In this document: in pieces, positions 21,694 through 29,949 of the stretch
Position numbering within the stretch: the first letter of the stretch is position 1
Layout of the letters: each line of letters opens with the position of its first letter
Assembly: GCF_004217145.1 (NCBI RefSeq)
Contig: NZ_SHKR01000017.1
Coordinates: 62,001-126,000, forward strand
From: Kribbella rubisoli
Lineage (GTDB): Bacteria; Actinomycetota; Actinomycetes; Propionibacteriales; Kribbellaceae
Length of the DNA stretch: 64,000 nucleotides
Direction of reading: 5' to 3'
Translations under genes and position numbers: made by a program
The notes under the pieces: generated by a model
Seen by the model: only the letters and a program-made list of their open reading frames with translations
What the model was told of the DNA's origin: nothing
The model's database searches: none

Positions 21694-22586
21694 GCACGAT
21701 TCAGAAGGGAATCGAGGATGGACCGGCGATGTCGTCGCGGGTCCTCAAAACCCTTGTACTGGTGGTCTGTTGTGCGGTCGTCGTCATCCCGTTCCTCGGG
21801 GTGATCTCGACCAGCATCGCCAGCCAGCAACACGTCACGAACTCCGGTGGGTTCGTGCTGTGGCCGGACGCGTTGCACCTGGACGCGTACAAGGCGATCT
21901 TCAACGGCGGCGTGGTGCAGCGGGCGCTGCTGGTCAGCGTCGTGATCGCCGTCGGCGGCACGCTGATCAGTCTCGCCGGGTCGACGATGCTGGCCTACTC
22001 GCTCAGCCGGAAGGGGTCGTTCGGGCAGCGGCCGATCCTGATGATCGTGTTGTTCAGCATCCTGTTCAGCCCGGGCCTGATCCCGAACTACCTGGTGGTG
22101 AAGCAGTTCGGGCTGCTCGACTCGCTGTTCGCGCTGATCCTGCCGACGGCGATCAGCGGCTTCAACGTGATCGTGCTCCGGTCGTTCTTCATGGGCATCC
22201 CGGACTCGGTGCTGGACTCGGCCCGGATCGACGGCGCCGGCGACTTCCGGATCTTCTGGTCGATCGTGCTGCCGCTGTCCCGGGCAGTGCTCGCGGTCGT
22301 CGGGTTGTTCTACGCGGTCGGCTACTGGAACGCGTTCTTCAACGCGATGCTCTACATCAGCGACACCGCGAAGTGGCCGTTGCAGCTGGTACTGCGGACG
22401 TACGTCATCAACAACACCGAGCTCAGCAGCGGTGATCTCGGTGGCGCGGCGGCCGATCAGCTGCCGCCGCAGGAGTCGATCCAGATGGCGATCCTGGTGG
22501 TATCGCTGGTCCCGATCCTGATCGTGTACCCGTTCCTGCAGCGGCACTTCGCCAAGGGCATGCTGACCGGGGCGGTGAAGGGATGA
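21690..22586 (+). CDS. ABC sugar transporter permease (LplC-like)
   Basis: Partner permease of the previous gene, 298 residues. It has the CUT1 pattern of six spans and the EAA loop SVLDSARIDGAGDFRIFWSIVLP. The C-terminal end FLQRHFAKGMLTGAVKG is the usual LplC ending. ATG 21690 overlaps the LplB stop, and its own stop overlaps the ATG of the lipoprotein gene. Confidence 0.92.
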   Translation: MSTIQKGIEDGPAMSSRVLKTLVLVVCCAVVVIPFLGVISTSIASQQHVTNSGGFVLWPDALHLDAYKAIFNGGVVQRALLVSVVIAVGGTLISLAGSTMLAYSLSRKGSFGQRPILMIVLFSILFSPGLIPNYLVVKQFGLLDSLFALILPTAISGFNVIVLRSFFMGIPDSVLDSARIDGAGDFRIFWSIVLPLSRAVLAVVGLFYAVGYWNAFFNAMLYISDTAKWPLQLVLRTYVINNTELSSGDLGGAAADQLPPQESIQMAILVVSLVPILIVYPFLQRHFAKGMLTGAVKG

Positions 22587-24193
22587 ACGTCAGCAGAAGG
22601 ACCCTCCTCGGCGGGTCGCTGGCCGCGGCCGCCGTCAGCCTCACCGGGTGCTCCACGGTGACCCGCTCGGACGACATCGCAGCGTTGAACAAGCCGGTCG
22701 CGCTGCCGACGTACAAGCGGTTCGACGGGCCGAAGCCCGACCTGCCGCGGAGCCATCCGTTGATGCCGGACTGCTTCTACCGGTTCCCGGCCGATCCGCA
22801 GAAGGTGACCAGCGGGGTACCGGGCGACGGGAGCGAGGTGGCGGGATCGACCCTGACGTCGAACCCGATTCCGCCGACCGCCGATCGCAACAAGTACTGG
22901 CAGGAACTGAACCGCAGGCTCGGGTCGCCACTCGAGCTGACCATCACGGCGGCGACCGACTATGTCAACAAGTTCGCCACGTCGGTGGCCGGTGACACCT
23001 TGGGCGACGTGTTCAACGTGGACGGGTCGTTCGCGTACCTGCCGCAGTTCCTGGAGGCGCGGGCGCAGGACCTGACCGAGTTCCTGTCCGGCGACGCCAT
23101 CCTCGAGTACCCGTTCCTGGCGAACGCGCCGCAGGCGTCGTGGCGCGGGTGCGTGTTCTCCGGCGGTATCCGCGCCGTACCGATCCAGCGCGGCGTGATG
23201 TCGTCGAACACATTGCTGGCCCGCCAGGACCTGCTCGACAAGCTCGGCGTCGAGCTCGGCTCGCCGACCGTCGACGAGCTGCAGAAGGTCGCGAAGGCGG
23301 TCACCGACGGGAAGAAGAACCGGTGGGGCTTCGCGGTGCCGCCGACCGCCGCGGTGAGCGCGATGCTCGGCCTGCCCAACGGCTGGGAGGTGCGCGACGG
23401 GAAGCTGGTGCACAGCCGGGAACTGCCGGAACACAAGGAGATGCTGGCGGTCACGCGGCAGATGGTGAAGGACGGCACGATCCATCCGGACGGGGTGGCG
23501 AAGAACAATCAGAAGGTCTGGTTCACGCAGGGGTCGGCGGTGATGACCCAGGACACGTACTCGTCGATCCAGAGCTTCTACCGGCGAGCCACGGACCAGG
23601 ACTTCAACATCTCGATCCCGGTACCGCGTGCCGACGACGGCAAGGTCGGGCGGGTACTGCTCGGTTCGCCGAACAACTCGATCGCCGCGATCAGGCCGGG
23701 CCCGCCGGAGCGGACGAAGCTGCTGCTCCGGATGCTGAACTGGATGGCGGCGCCGTTCGGGACCGAGGAGTACCTGTTCCGCAAGTTCGGCCTGCCCGGG
23801 CGGCACTACACGCTGAACGGGACCGATCCGGTGCTGACCAAGGACGGTGGCAGCGAGGTGTGCCTCGGGGAGTTCCCGATCCAGTACCTCTCCGACGGGC
23901 CCTACCCGGCGTACTTCCCGGGCCATCCGGAAGCTGTCGACACCGCGTACGGCCACTTCAAGGCAGTGCTGCCGACGGCGATCCTGCCGCCGACGTACGG
24001 TCTGTACTCACCCACCCAGTCGACCAAGGGCAAGATTCTCGACACCCGGATGGACTCCATCACCAAGGACATCCAGCTGGGCCGCGCCGACCTCAACTCC
24101 TGGGACGAGGCCGTGGCCGACTACCGGAAGGCCGGCGCGGACGCGATCCGTCACGAGTACGAACAAGCCCTGGCCATCCAGGGCCGCAAGTAA
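22583..24193 (+). CDS. Extracellular sugar-binding lipoprotein (LplA-like)
   Basis: Binding protein of the LplBC importer. The N-terminus NVSRRTLLGG carries a twin-arginine-like motif, followed by the lipobox LTGC with the acylated Cys at residue 23, so it may be exported by Tat and lipidated. The 536-residue length fits the large LplA/YtcQ type that binds oligosaccharides. In many such loci the binding protein comes first; here it is last. A strong terminator follows at 24199-24234. Confidence 0.88.
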   Translation: MNVSRRTLLGGSLAAAAVSLTGCSTVTRSDDIAALNKPVALPTYKRFDGPKPDLPRSHPLMPDCFYRFPADPQKVTSGVPGDGSEVAGSTLTSNPIPPTADRNKYWQELNRRLGSPLELTITAATDYVNKFATSVAGDTLGDVFNVDGSFAYLPQFLEARAQDLTEFLSGDAILEYPFLANAPQASWRGCVFSGGIRAVPIQRGVMSSNTLLARQDLLDKLGVELGSPTVDELQKVAKAVTDGKKNRWGFAVPPTAAVSAMLGLPNGWEVRDGKLVHSRELPEHKEMLAVTRQMVKDGTIHPDGVAKNNQKVWFTQGSAVMTQDTYSSIQSFYRRATDQDFNISIPVPRADDGKVGRVLLGSPNNSIAAIRPGPPERTKLLLRMLNWMAAPFGTEEYLFRKFGLPGRHYTLNGTDPVLTKDGGSEVCLGEFPIQYLSDGPYPAYFPGHPEAVDTAYGHFKAVLPTAILPPTYGLYSPTQSTKGKILDTRMDSITKDIQLGRADLNSWDEAVADYRKAGADAIRHEYEQALAIQGRK

Positions 24194-24198
24194 CCACC

Positions 24199-24234
24199 GC
24201 TGCCGTCGCACCTTCCCGGAGGTGCGGCGGCAGC
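24199..24234 (+). terminator. Strong terminator after the LplABC-type operon
   Basis: Arms of 15 nt at 24199-24213 and 24220-24234 pair with a single mismatch around a 6-nt loop, starting five bases after the lipoprotein stop and followed by a short TTT. It is the best intrinsic terminator in the window and separates the transporter from the helicase gene. Confidence 0.85.
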
Positions 24235-24259
24235 AGTTTCGGTTGGTCAGGGACAATGG

Positions 24260-26767
24260 GTGACGATGACGCTGACTGAGCAACTGCCGGGGACGACCGA
24301 GCCTGACGACCTGTACGACGTGTTCGCGCGTTGGGTGGGGGAGCAGGGGATCTCGTTGTATCCGGCTCAGGAAGAGGCGTTGATCGAGGTGATGACCGGG
24401 TCGAACGTGATCCTGTCGACGCCGACCGGCTCCGGGAAGAGCCTGGTGGCCACCGGCGCGCACTTCGCGGCGCTCGCGCACGGGCAGCGGACGTTCTACA
24501 CGGCCCCGATCAAGGCGCTGGTGTCGGAGAAGTTCTTCGCGCTGTGCGACGTGTTCGGCGCGGACAAGGTCGGCATGCTGACCGGCGACGCGTCCGTCAA
24601 CGCCGGCGCCCCGATCATCTGCTGTACGGCGGAGGTCCTGGCCAACATCGCCCTGCGCGAAGGGGCGGAGGCGGACGTCGGCCAGGTGGTGATGGACGAG
24701 TTCCACTTCTACTCAGAGCCGGATCGCGGCTGGGCCTGGCAGGTCCCGCTGCTCGAGCTGCCGAAGGCGCAGTTCATCCTGATGTCCGCGACTCTCGGCG
24801 ACGTCGAGCGGTTCAAGATCGACCTGTCGCGCCGTACCGGCCGCCCGACCTCGATCGTCGCGTCCGGCGAACGCCCGGTGCCGTTGATCTACAAGTACGT
24901 CACGACCCCGTTGCACGAGACGCTGGTCGAGCTCCTCGTGACTCACCAGGCCCCGGTGTACGTCGTCCACTTCACGCAGGCGGCCGCCCTGGAACGCGCC
25001 CAGGCGCTGACCAGCATCAACGTCTGCACGAAGGAAGAGAAGGAGAAGATCAAGGAGCTGATCGGGCACTTCCGGTTCGGCTCGGGCTTCGGCCGGACCC
25101 TGCAGCGGCTGATCATGCACGGGATCGGGGTCCACCACGCCGGCATGCTTCCGAAGTACCGCAGGCTGGTCGAGCAGCTCGCGCAGGCCGGTTTGCTGAA
25201 GGTCATCTGCGGCACCGACACCCTCGGCGTCGGGATCAACGTGCCGATCCGGACCGTCCTGCTGACGGCGCTCAGCAAGTACGACGGACGCCGGCAGCGG
25301 ATCCTCAAAGCCCGCGAGTTCCACCAGATCGCGGGCCGGGCCGGCCGAGCGGGGTACGACACGTCGGGCACGGTCGTCGTCCAGGCGCCGGACCACGTGG
25401 TCGAGAACGTCCGGCTGCTCGCGAAGGCCGGCGACGACCCGAAGAAGCAGCGCCGGGTACAGCGCAAGAAGCCGCCGGAGGGATTCGTCACCTGGGGCGA
25501 GGACACCTTCGACCGGCTCGTCGCCGCGGATCCGGAGCCGCTGCAGTCGAGGATGCGGGTCAGCCACGCGATGCTGCTGAACGTGATCGCCCGCGACGGC
25601 GACGCGTTCGCGAGCATGCGGCACCTGCTGCAGGACAACCACGAGGACTCCCGGGCGCAGATCCGGCTGATTCGCCGCGCGATCCAGATCTACCGCACGC
25701 TGCTGACCGCGGGAGTGGTCGAGCGCCTCGACGAGCCCGACGAGTTCGGCCGGTCCCTGCGGCTGACGGTCGACCTGCAGAAGGACTTCTCACTGAACCA
25801 GCCGCTGTCCACCTTCGCACTGGCCGCGCTGGATCTGCTCGACCCCGAGGACCCGTTGTACGCGCTGGACGTGGTGTCGGTGGTCGAGGCGACGCTGGAG
25901 GATCCGCGCGCGATCCTGATGGCGCAGCTGCATCACGCCAAGGGCGAGGCCGTGAACTCGATGAAGGCCGACGGCATCGAGTACGAGGAGCGGATGGAGC
26001 TGCTCGAGGACATCAGCTGGCCGAAGCCGCTCGAAGAGTTGCTCGAGGCAACTTTGGAGATGTACCGGCAGACCCATCCGTGGATCGCGGAGGCCGGGCT
26101 GTCGCCGAAGTCGGTCGTCCGGGACATGTTCGAGCGGGCGATGACGTTCGGCGAGTACATCCAGTACTACGGTCTGGCGCGCTCCGAGGGCATCGTCCTG
26201 AGGTATCTGAGCGACGCGTACAAGGCGCTCCGGCAGACCGTGCCGCCGGACAAGGTGAACGAGGACCTGACCGACCTGATCGAATGGCTCGGCGAGGTCG
26301 TCCGGCAGACCGACTCCAGCCTGCTCGACGAGTGGGAGGAGCTGACCAACCCCACCGACGAGCCGGAGGCCGAGGTCACGCCGACCGGCCCGCGCCGGAT
26401 CACCTTGAACACAAGGGCTTTCCGCGTCCTCGTCCGCAACGCGATGTTCCGCCGCGTCGAGCTCCTGGCCCTGCACCGCTGGGCCGAGCTAGGCCAACTC
26501 GACGCCGGCGCCGGCTGGGACGCGGGCCGTTGGGCCGAAGCCGGCACGGCGTACTACGCCGAACACGACGTGGTCAACACCGGCCCGGCGGCCCGCGGCC
26601 CCGCGCTGTTCATGGTCGAGGAGCACCCCGGCTACTGGGAAGTCCAGCAAATCATCGACGACCCCGAAGGCAACCACGACTGGCGAATCAACGCATCAGT
26701 AGACCTGGCCGCCTCCGACGAAGCCGGAGACCTCGTGCTCGAGCTCGCGTCGTTCAAGCCTTTGTAG
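24260..26767 (+). CDS. DEAD/DEAH-box helicase with DUF3516 domain
   Basis: Ski2-like RNA/DNA helicase typical of actinobacteria. Walker A TPTGSGKS is at residues 54-61 and the Walker B box is DEFH at 146-149; the SAT motif is LMSATLGD and motif VI lies in the QIAGRAGRAG stretch. The C-terminal half matches the DUF3516 family that always follows these helicases. GTG 24260 has CAGGGA six bases before; ATG 24266 is the alternative. Length is 835 residues. Its 3' end overlaps the convergent fabV gene by 14 bp. Confidence 0.9.
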   Translation: MTMTLTEQLPGTTEPDDLYDVFARWVGEQGISLYPAQEEALIEVMTGSNVILSTPTGSGKSLVATGAHFAALAHGQRTFYTAPIKALVSEKFFALCDVFGADKVGMLTGDASVNAGAPIICCTAEVLANIALREGAEADVGQVVMDEFHFYSEPDRGWAWQVPLLELPKAQFILMSATLGDVERFKIDLSRRTGRPTSIVASGERPVPLIYKYVTTPLHETLVELLVTHQAPVYVVHFTQAAALERAQALTSINVCTKEEKEKIKELIGHFRFGSGFGRTLQRLIMHGIGVHHAGMLPKYRRLVEQLAQAGLLKVICGTDTLGVGINVPIRTVLLTALSKYDGRRQRILKAREFHQIAGRAGRAGYDTSGTVVVQAPDHVVENVRLLAKAGDDPKKQRRVQRKKPPEGFVTWGEDTFDRLVAADPEPLQSRMRVSHAMLLNVIARDGDAFASMRHLLQDNHEDSRAQIRLIRRAIQIYRTLLTAGVVERLDEPDEFGRSLRLTVDLQKDFSLNQPLSTFALAALDLLDPEDPLYALDVVSVVEATLEDPRAILMAQLHHAKGEAVNSMKADGIEYEERMELLEDISWPKPLEELLEATLEMYRQTHPWIAEAGLSPKSVVRDMFERAMTFGEYIQYYGLARSEGIVLRYLSDAYKALRQTVPPDKVNEDLTDLIEWLGEVVRQTDSSLLDEWEELTNPTDEPEAEVTPTGPRRITLNTRAFRVLVRNAMFRRVELLALHRWAELGQLDAGAGWDAGRWAEAGTAYYAEHDVVNTGPAARGPALFMVEEHPGYWEVQQIIDDPEGNHDWRINASVDLAASDEAGDLVLELASFKPL

Positions 26768-27923
26768 GCCACTCCACGTCGACCTCGGTTTCGGCTTCGT
26801 AGTTCACGCCTGGTACGCCGAAGCCGTAGAGGCGGTGTACTTCGGCGAGGAACCACTCGGTGTCGGCTACCTCGGCGATGTTGGTTGGGGTGGCGGACTC
26901 CCATTGGGTGCGGATCGCGGACTGGACGTCGTCGGCGAGTTCCCAGCGGTCGAGGCGGATGCGGCCCTCGTCGTCGAGGTCGAGCGGGGCCTCGCCGGTG
27001 AGCTGGTCCCAGAGCGAGATCGACTGCTGCACGGGAGTCTGCAGGCCGTGCACCTTGTGCAGGATGCTGACGTAGAGGCCGATGCCCGGGATCGCGGACG
27101 ATGCCTGCGTGACGGCCGCGCCGTTCACCGAGGTCATCGCGGTCACGCCGTCCTTCGCGAGGTTCAGCGCGGTCTGCTCGAGGTCGGCCTTCGCGGTGCC
27201 GATCGAGCCCTGGCGGTAGATCGGCCCGGTCAGCTCAGATCCGATGTACGTCAGCGCAACGGTGTTGAACCCGGGCTTCAGCAGGTCACGCTCCTGGAGC
27301 GCGGTGATCCACCGGGCCCAGTCCTCGCCGCCCATCACCTTCACGGTCTGGGCGAGCTCGTCGTCGGTCGCGACGTCGATCCCGACCTCCTGCAACACCG
27401 GCTCGCCGTCCTCGTACGCGAGGCTCTTGGTCGAGTACGGCGTACCGATCGTCTTCAGCGCGGACTGGTACGTCTCGCCGTTGCGCGGATCCACCCGCCG
27501 CGGCGCGGCCACGCTGTAGATCAGGTGGTCGATCCCGCCGAGCTCCGCGACCTTGTCGAGTACGTCGTTCTTCGTGTCGTCCGAAAACGCATCCGCGTTC
27601 ACGAAGCTCCACGACCGCCCGAGCTCCTCAGCCAGCGCGGCGGTCTCTGCAGTGCGATACCAGCCCGCGGTCGCCGTACGTCGAGCCGTCGGCGCCTTCT
27701 CGAACGACACCCCGATCCCGTCGACGCCGTACCGCGCCAGCCCCGCGATCGTCGTCGCCAGCCCGTACCCGGAGCTGGACCCGATCACGAGCGCCGTACG
27801 ACGGGCCGGAGTCCGTGGCTCGACCTCCGCCGCCATCTCCCGGACCACCCGCACACATCCCGCCGGATGCGAGTCGAGAAACAGAAAACCGCGGCCAACG
27901 GGCTTGATCACGCGCTCAGTCAT
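26754..27923 (-). CDS. fabV: Trans-2-enoyl-CoA/ACP reductase
   Basis: NADH-dependent reductase that reduces the 2,3 double bond of enoyl thioesters in fatty acid metabolism (FabV/TER family). The N-terminal MTERVIKPVGRGFLFLDSHP and the nucleotide loop IGSSSGYG are typical. The active-site pair is Tyr236-x8-Lys245, the spacing that separates FabV from ordinary SDRs. Length (389 residues) is normal. FabV enzymes tolerate triclosan in several bacteria. It runs towards the helicase gene and overlaps it by 14 bp. Confidence 0.93.
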   Translation of the reverse strand: MTERVIKPVGRGFLFLDSHPAGCVRVVREMAAEVEPRTPARRTALVIGSSSGYGLATTIAGLARYGVDGIGVSFEKAPTARRTATAGWYRTAETAALAEELGRSWSFVNADAFSDDTKNDVLDKVAELGGIDHLIYSVAAPRRVDPRNGETYQSALKTIGTPYSTKSLAYEDGEPVLQEVGIDVATDDELAQTVKVMGGEDWARWITALQERDLLKPGFNTVALTYIGSELTGPIYRQGSIGTAKADLEQTALNLAKDGVTAMTSVNGAAVTQASSAIPGIGLYVSILHKVHGLQTPVQQSISLWDQLTGEAPLDLDDEGRIRLDRWELADDVQSAIRTQWESATPTNIAEVADTEWFLAEVHRLYGFGVPGVNYEAETEVDVEWPTKA

Positions 27924-27935
27924 GCCTCAGACCCT

Positions 27936-28014
27936 AACCCGCCGGCCGGCTGGCGGGTTGTGTGACGGATGACGCGCTACAACGCGCCGGCAGGCAAATA
28001 ACCCGCCAGCGGGT
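27936..28014. promoter_or_regulatory. AACCCGCC palindromes between fabV and murA
   Basis: The 111-bp gap holds a near-perfect 24-bp palindrome at 27936-27959 with AACCCGCC and GGCGGGTT arms, and a second palindrome ACCCGC-CA-GCGGGT at 28001-28014 that reuses the same element. The gap is upstream of fabV and downstream of murA, so they may be operators for fabV, a murA terminator, or both. Confidence 0.5.
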
Positions 28015-28034
28015 GGACTCCGCGCGGGCGGGCG

Positions 28035-29321
28035 TCAGTTCCAGTACAGCTCGGCGTCGTCGGGCTCGACGACCACGTCGGCGCCGAGGCGGCGGAGGTT
28101 GCCGGCGAAGTCGGTGTAACCGCGGTGCACGTGATGGGCGGCCGACACCAGCGTCTCGCCCTCGGCCGCAAGACCGGCGAGCACCAGCGCAGCGCCCGCG
28201 CGGATGTCAGAAGCGACCACTGGCGCACCAGACAGCCGCGGTACGCCGCGAACGACAGCGTGATGCCCGTCCGTCTGGATCTGCGCCCCGAGCCGGGTGA
28301 GCTCCTGCGCGAACGTGAACCGGCCCTCGAACAGGTTCTCGGTCACCATCGCGGCGCCGTCGCTCAGCGCGTTCAACGCGATCACGAACGCCTGCAGGTC
28401 CGTCGCGAACCCCGGGTACGGCAGCGTCACCACGTCCACCGGCTTCGGCCGGTCGTGCATCCGGACCCGGAACCCCGGGTTCAGCACGGTGATCTCCGCG
28501 CCGGCCCTGTGCAGCTTGTCGAGCGGCAGCTCCAGATGCTCCGCGTGGCCGTTCGCGATCGTGATGTCACCCTTGGTGATAGCAGCCGCGAACGCCCAGC
28601 TCCCGGACACGATCCGGTCCGGCACGACGGTGTGGTCGACCGGGTTGAGCAGCCCGTCCACGCCGGTGATCTCGATCCGCGGCGAGCCGGCGCCGTCGAT
28701 CTGGGCGCCCATCTCGACGAGCATCTTGGCGATGTCCTGGATCTCCGGCTCGCGGGCGGCGTTCTCGATGATCGTCGTGCCCTTCGCGAGCACGGCCGCC
28801 ATCATGATCGTCTCGGTCGCGCCGACGCTCGGGAAGTCCAGCCAGACCTCGGCGCCGTGCAGCCCCTGCGGCGCCTCGGCGATGACGAACCCGTGCTCGA
28901 TATGCACCTTCGCGCCCATCGACTCCAGGCCGGCGACGTGCATGTTCAGCCCGCGGGAGCCGATGTTGTCGCCGCCCGGCAGCGCGACCTCCGCCTGACC
29001 GCAGCGGGCCAGCAGCGGGCCGAGCACCGAGATCGACGCGCGGAGCTTGCGCACCAGGTCGTAGTCGCACTGGTGCTTGACCGTGGCCGGTACGGCGATC
29101 GTCGCGAGCTGTCCGTCCGGATCGACCTTCACCGAACACCCGAGCGTGTCCAGCAGTTGGGCCATGAACGTGACGTCCAGGATCCCCGGCACCTGCCGCA
29201 GCGTCGTCGTACCCTCAGCCAGCAGCGCTGCCGCCATCAGCTTGAGCACACTGTTCTTCGCCCCGGCTACCTCGACAGCGCCGTCGAGCCGTGCCTCACC
29301 CGCGATCCGAAACCGTTCCAC
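28035..29321 (-). CDS. murA: UDP-N-acetylglucosamine 1-carboxyvinyltransferase
   Basis: First committed enzyme of peptidoglycan synthesis; transfers enolpyruvate from PEP to UDP-GlcNAc in the cytoplasm. GTG 29321 gives the standard N-terminus MERFRIAGEARLDG (428 residues); upstream in-frame codons are not conserved. Lys22-Asn23 in GAKNS are in place. In the PEP loop PGGDNIGSR, residue 118 is Asp where E. coli has the fosfomycin target Cys115. The same change occurs in Mycobacterium and Chlamydia and confers intrinsic fosfomycin resistance. Divergent from the adenosyltransferase gene with 49 bp between. Confidence 0.95.
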   Translation of the reverse strand: MERFRIAGEARLDGAVEVAGAKNSVLKLMAAALLAEGTTTLRQVPGILDVTFMAQLLDTLGCSVKVDPDGQLATIAVPATVKHQCDYDLVRKLRASISVLGPLLARCGQAEVALPGGDNIGSRGLNMHVAGLESMGAKVHIEHGFVIAEAPQGLHGAEVWLDFPSVGATETIMMAAVLAKGTTIIENAAREPEIQDIAKMLVEMGAQIDGAGSPRIEITGVDGLLNPVDHTVVPDRIVSGSWAFAAAITKGDITIANGHAEHLELPLDKLHRAGAEITVLNPGFRVRMHDRPKPVDVVTLPYPGFATDLQAFVIALNALSDGAAMVTENLFEGRFTFAQELTRLGAQIQTDGHHAVVRGVPRLSGAPVVASDIRAGAALVLAGLAAEGETLVSAAHHVHRGYTDFAGNLRRLGADVVVEPDDAELYWN

Positions 29322-29370
29322 CGGTCGACTGTAGCGTTTGACCGGATCCGCCTTTGCGTAGAGTCCTGGC

Positions 29371-29949
29371 ATGGCTGTGAACTTGACGCGGATCTACACG
29401 CGCACCGGTGACGCCGGCGAGACCCGCCTGGGCGACAATTCCTCGATCTCGAAGACGGATCCGCGCCTGGCGGCGTACGGCGAGGTGGACGAGGCGAACT
29501 CCGCGATCGGTGTGGCCATCGCGGCCGGGCACATGAACAGCGCGATCGTGGTGCTGCTCACCCGGATCCAGAACGACCTGTTCGACGTCGGGGCCGATCT
29601 GTGCACGCCGATCGCGCCCGATCCGGAGTACCCGCCGCTGCGCATCACGCAGGACTACGTCGACCGGCTGGAAGGCTGGTGTGACGACTACAACGGTCGT
29701 TTGACCAAGCTCCGCTCGTTCATCCTGCCCGGCGGGACCGAGGGCGCGGCCTACCTGAACGTCGCGCGCGCGGTCGTACGCCGTGCCGAGCGGGCCGGCT
29801 GGGCCGCCGTCGAGGCGCACGGCCCGTCGGTCAACCTGCTGGCGATCACGTACCTCAACCGCCTGTCCGACCTGCTCTTCATCCTGGGCCGCGTCGCCAA
29901 CCTGTCCTCCGGCGGTGACGTCCTCTGGGTCCCAGGTGGCGAGCGCTAG
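29371..29949 (+). CDS. Cob(I)alamin adenosyltransferase, PduO type
   Basis: Makes adenosylcobalamin from cob(I)alamin and ATP. The N-terminal TRIYTRTGDAGETRLGD is the ATP-binding signature of PduO-type enzymes, and the helical-bundle region contains SFILPGGT and AVVRRAERAGW. Length (192 residues) is typical. In related actinobacteria this gene lies next to murA near the atp operon. The product is needed by the B12-dependent mutase at 34406-36382. Its stop overlaps the convergent sppA end by 4 bp. Confidence 0.93.
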   Translation: MAVNLTRIYTRTGDAGETRLGDNSSISKTDPRLAAYGEVDEANSAIGVAIAAGHMNSAIVVLLTRIQNDLFDVGADLCTPIAPDPEYPPLRITQDYVDRLEGWCDDYNGRLTKLRSFILPGGTEGAAYLNVARAVVRRAERAGWAAVEAHGPSVNLLAITYLNRLSDLLFILGRVANLSSGGDVLWVPGGER

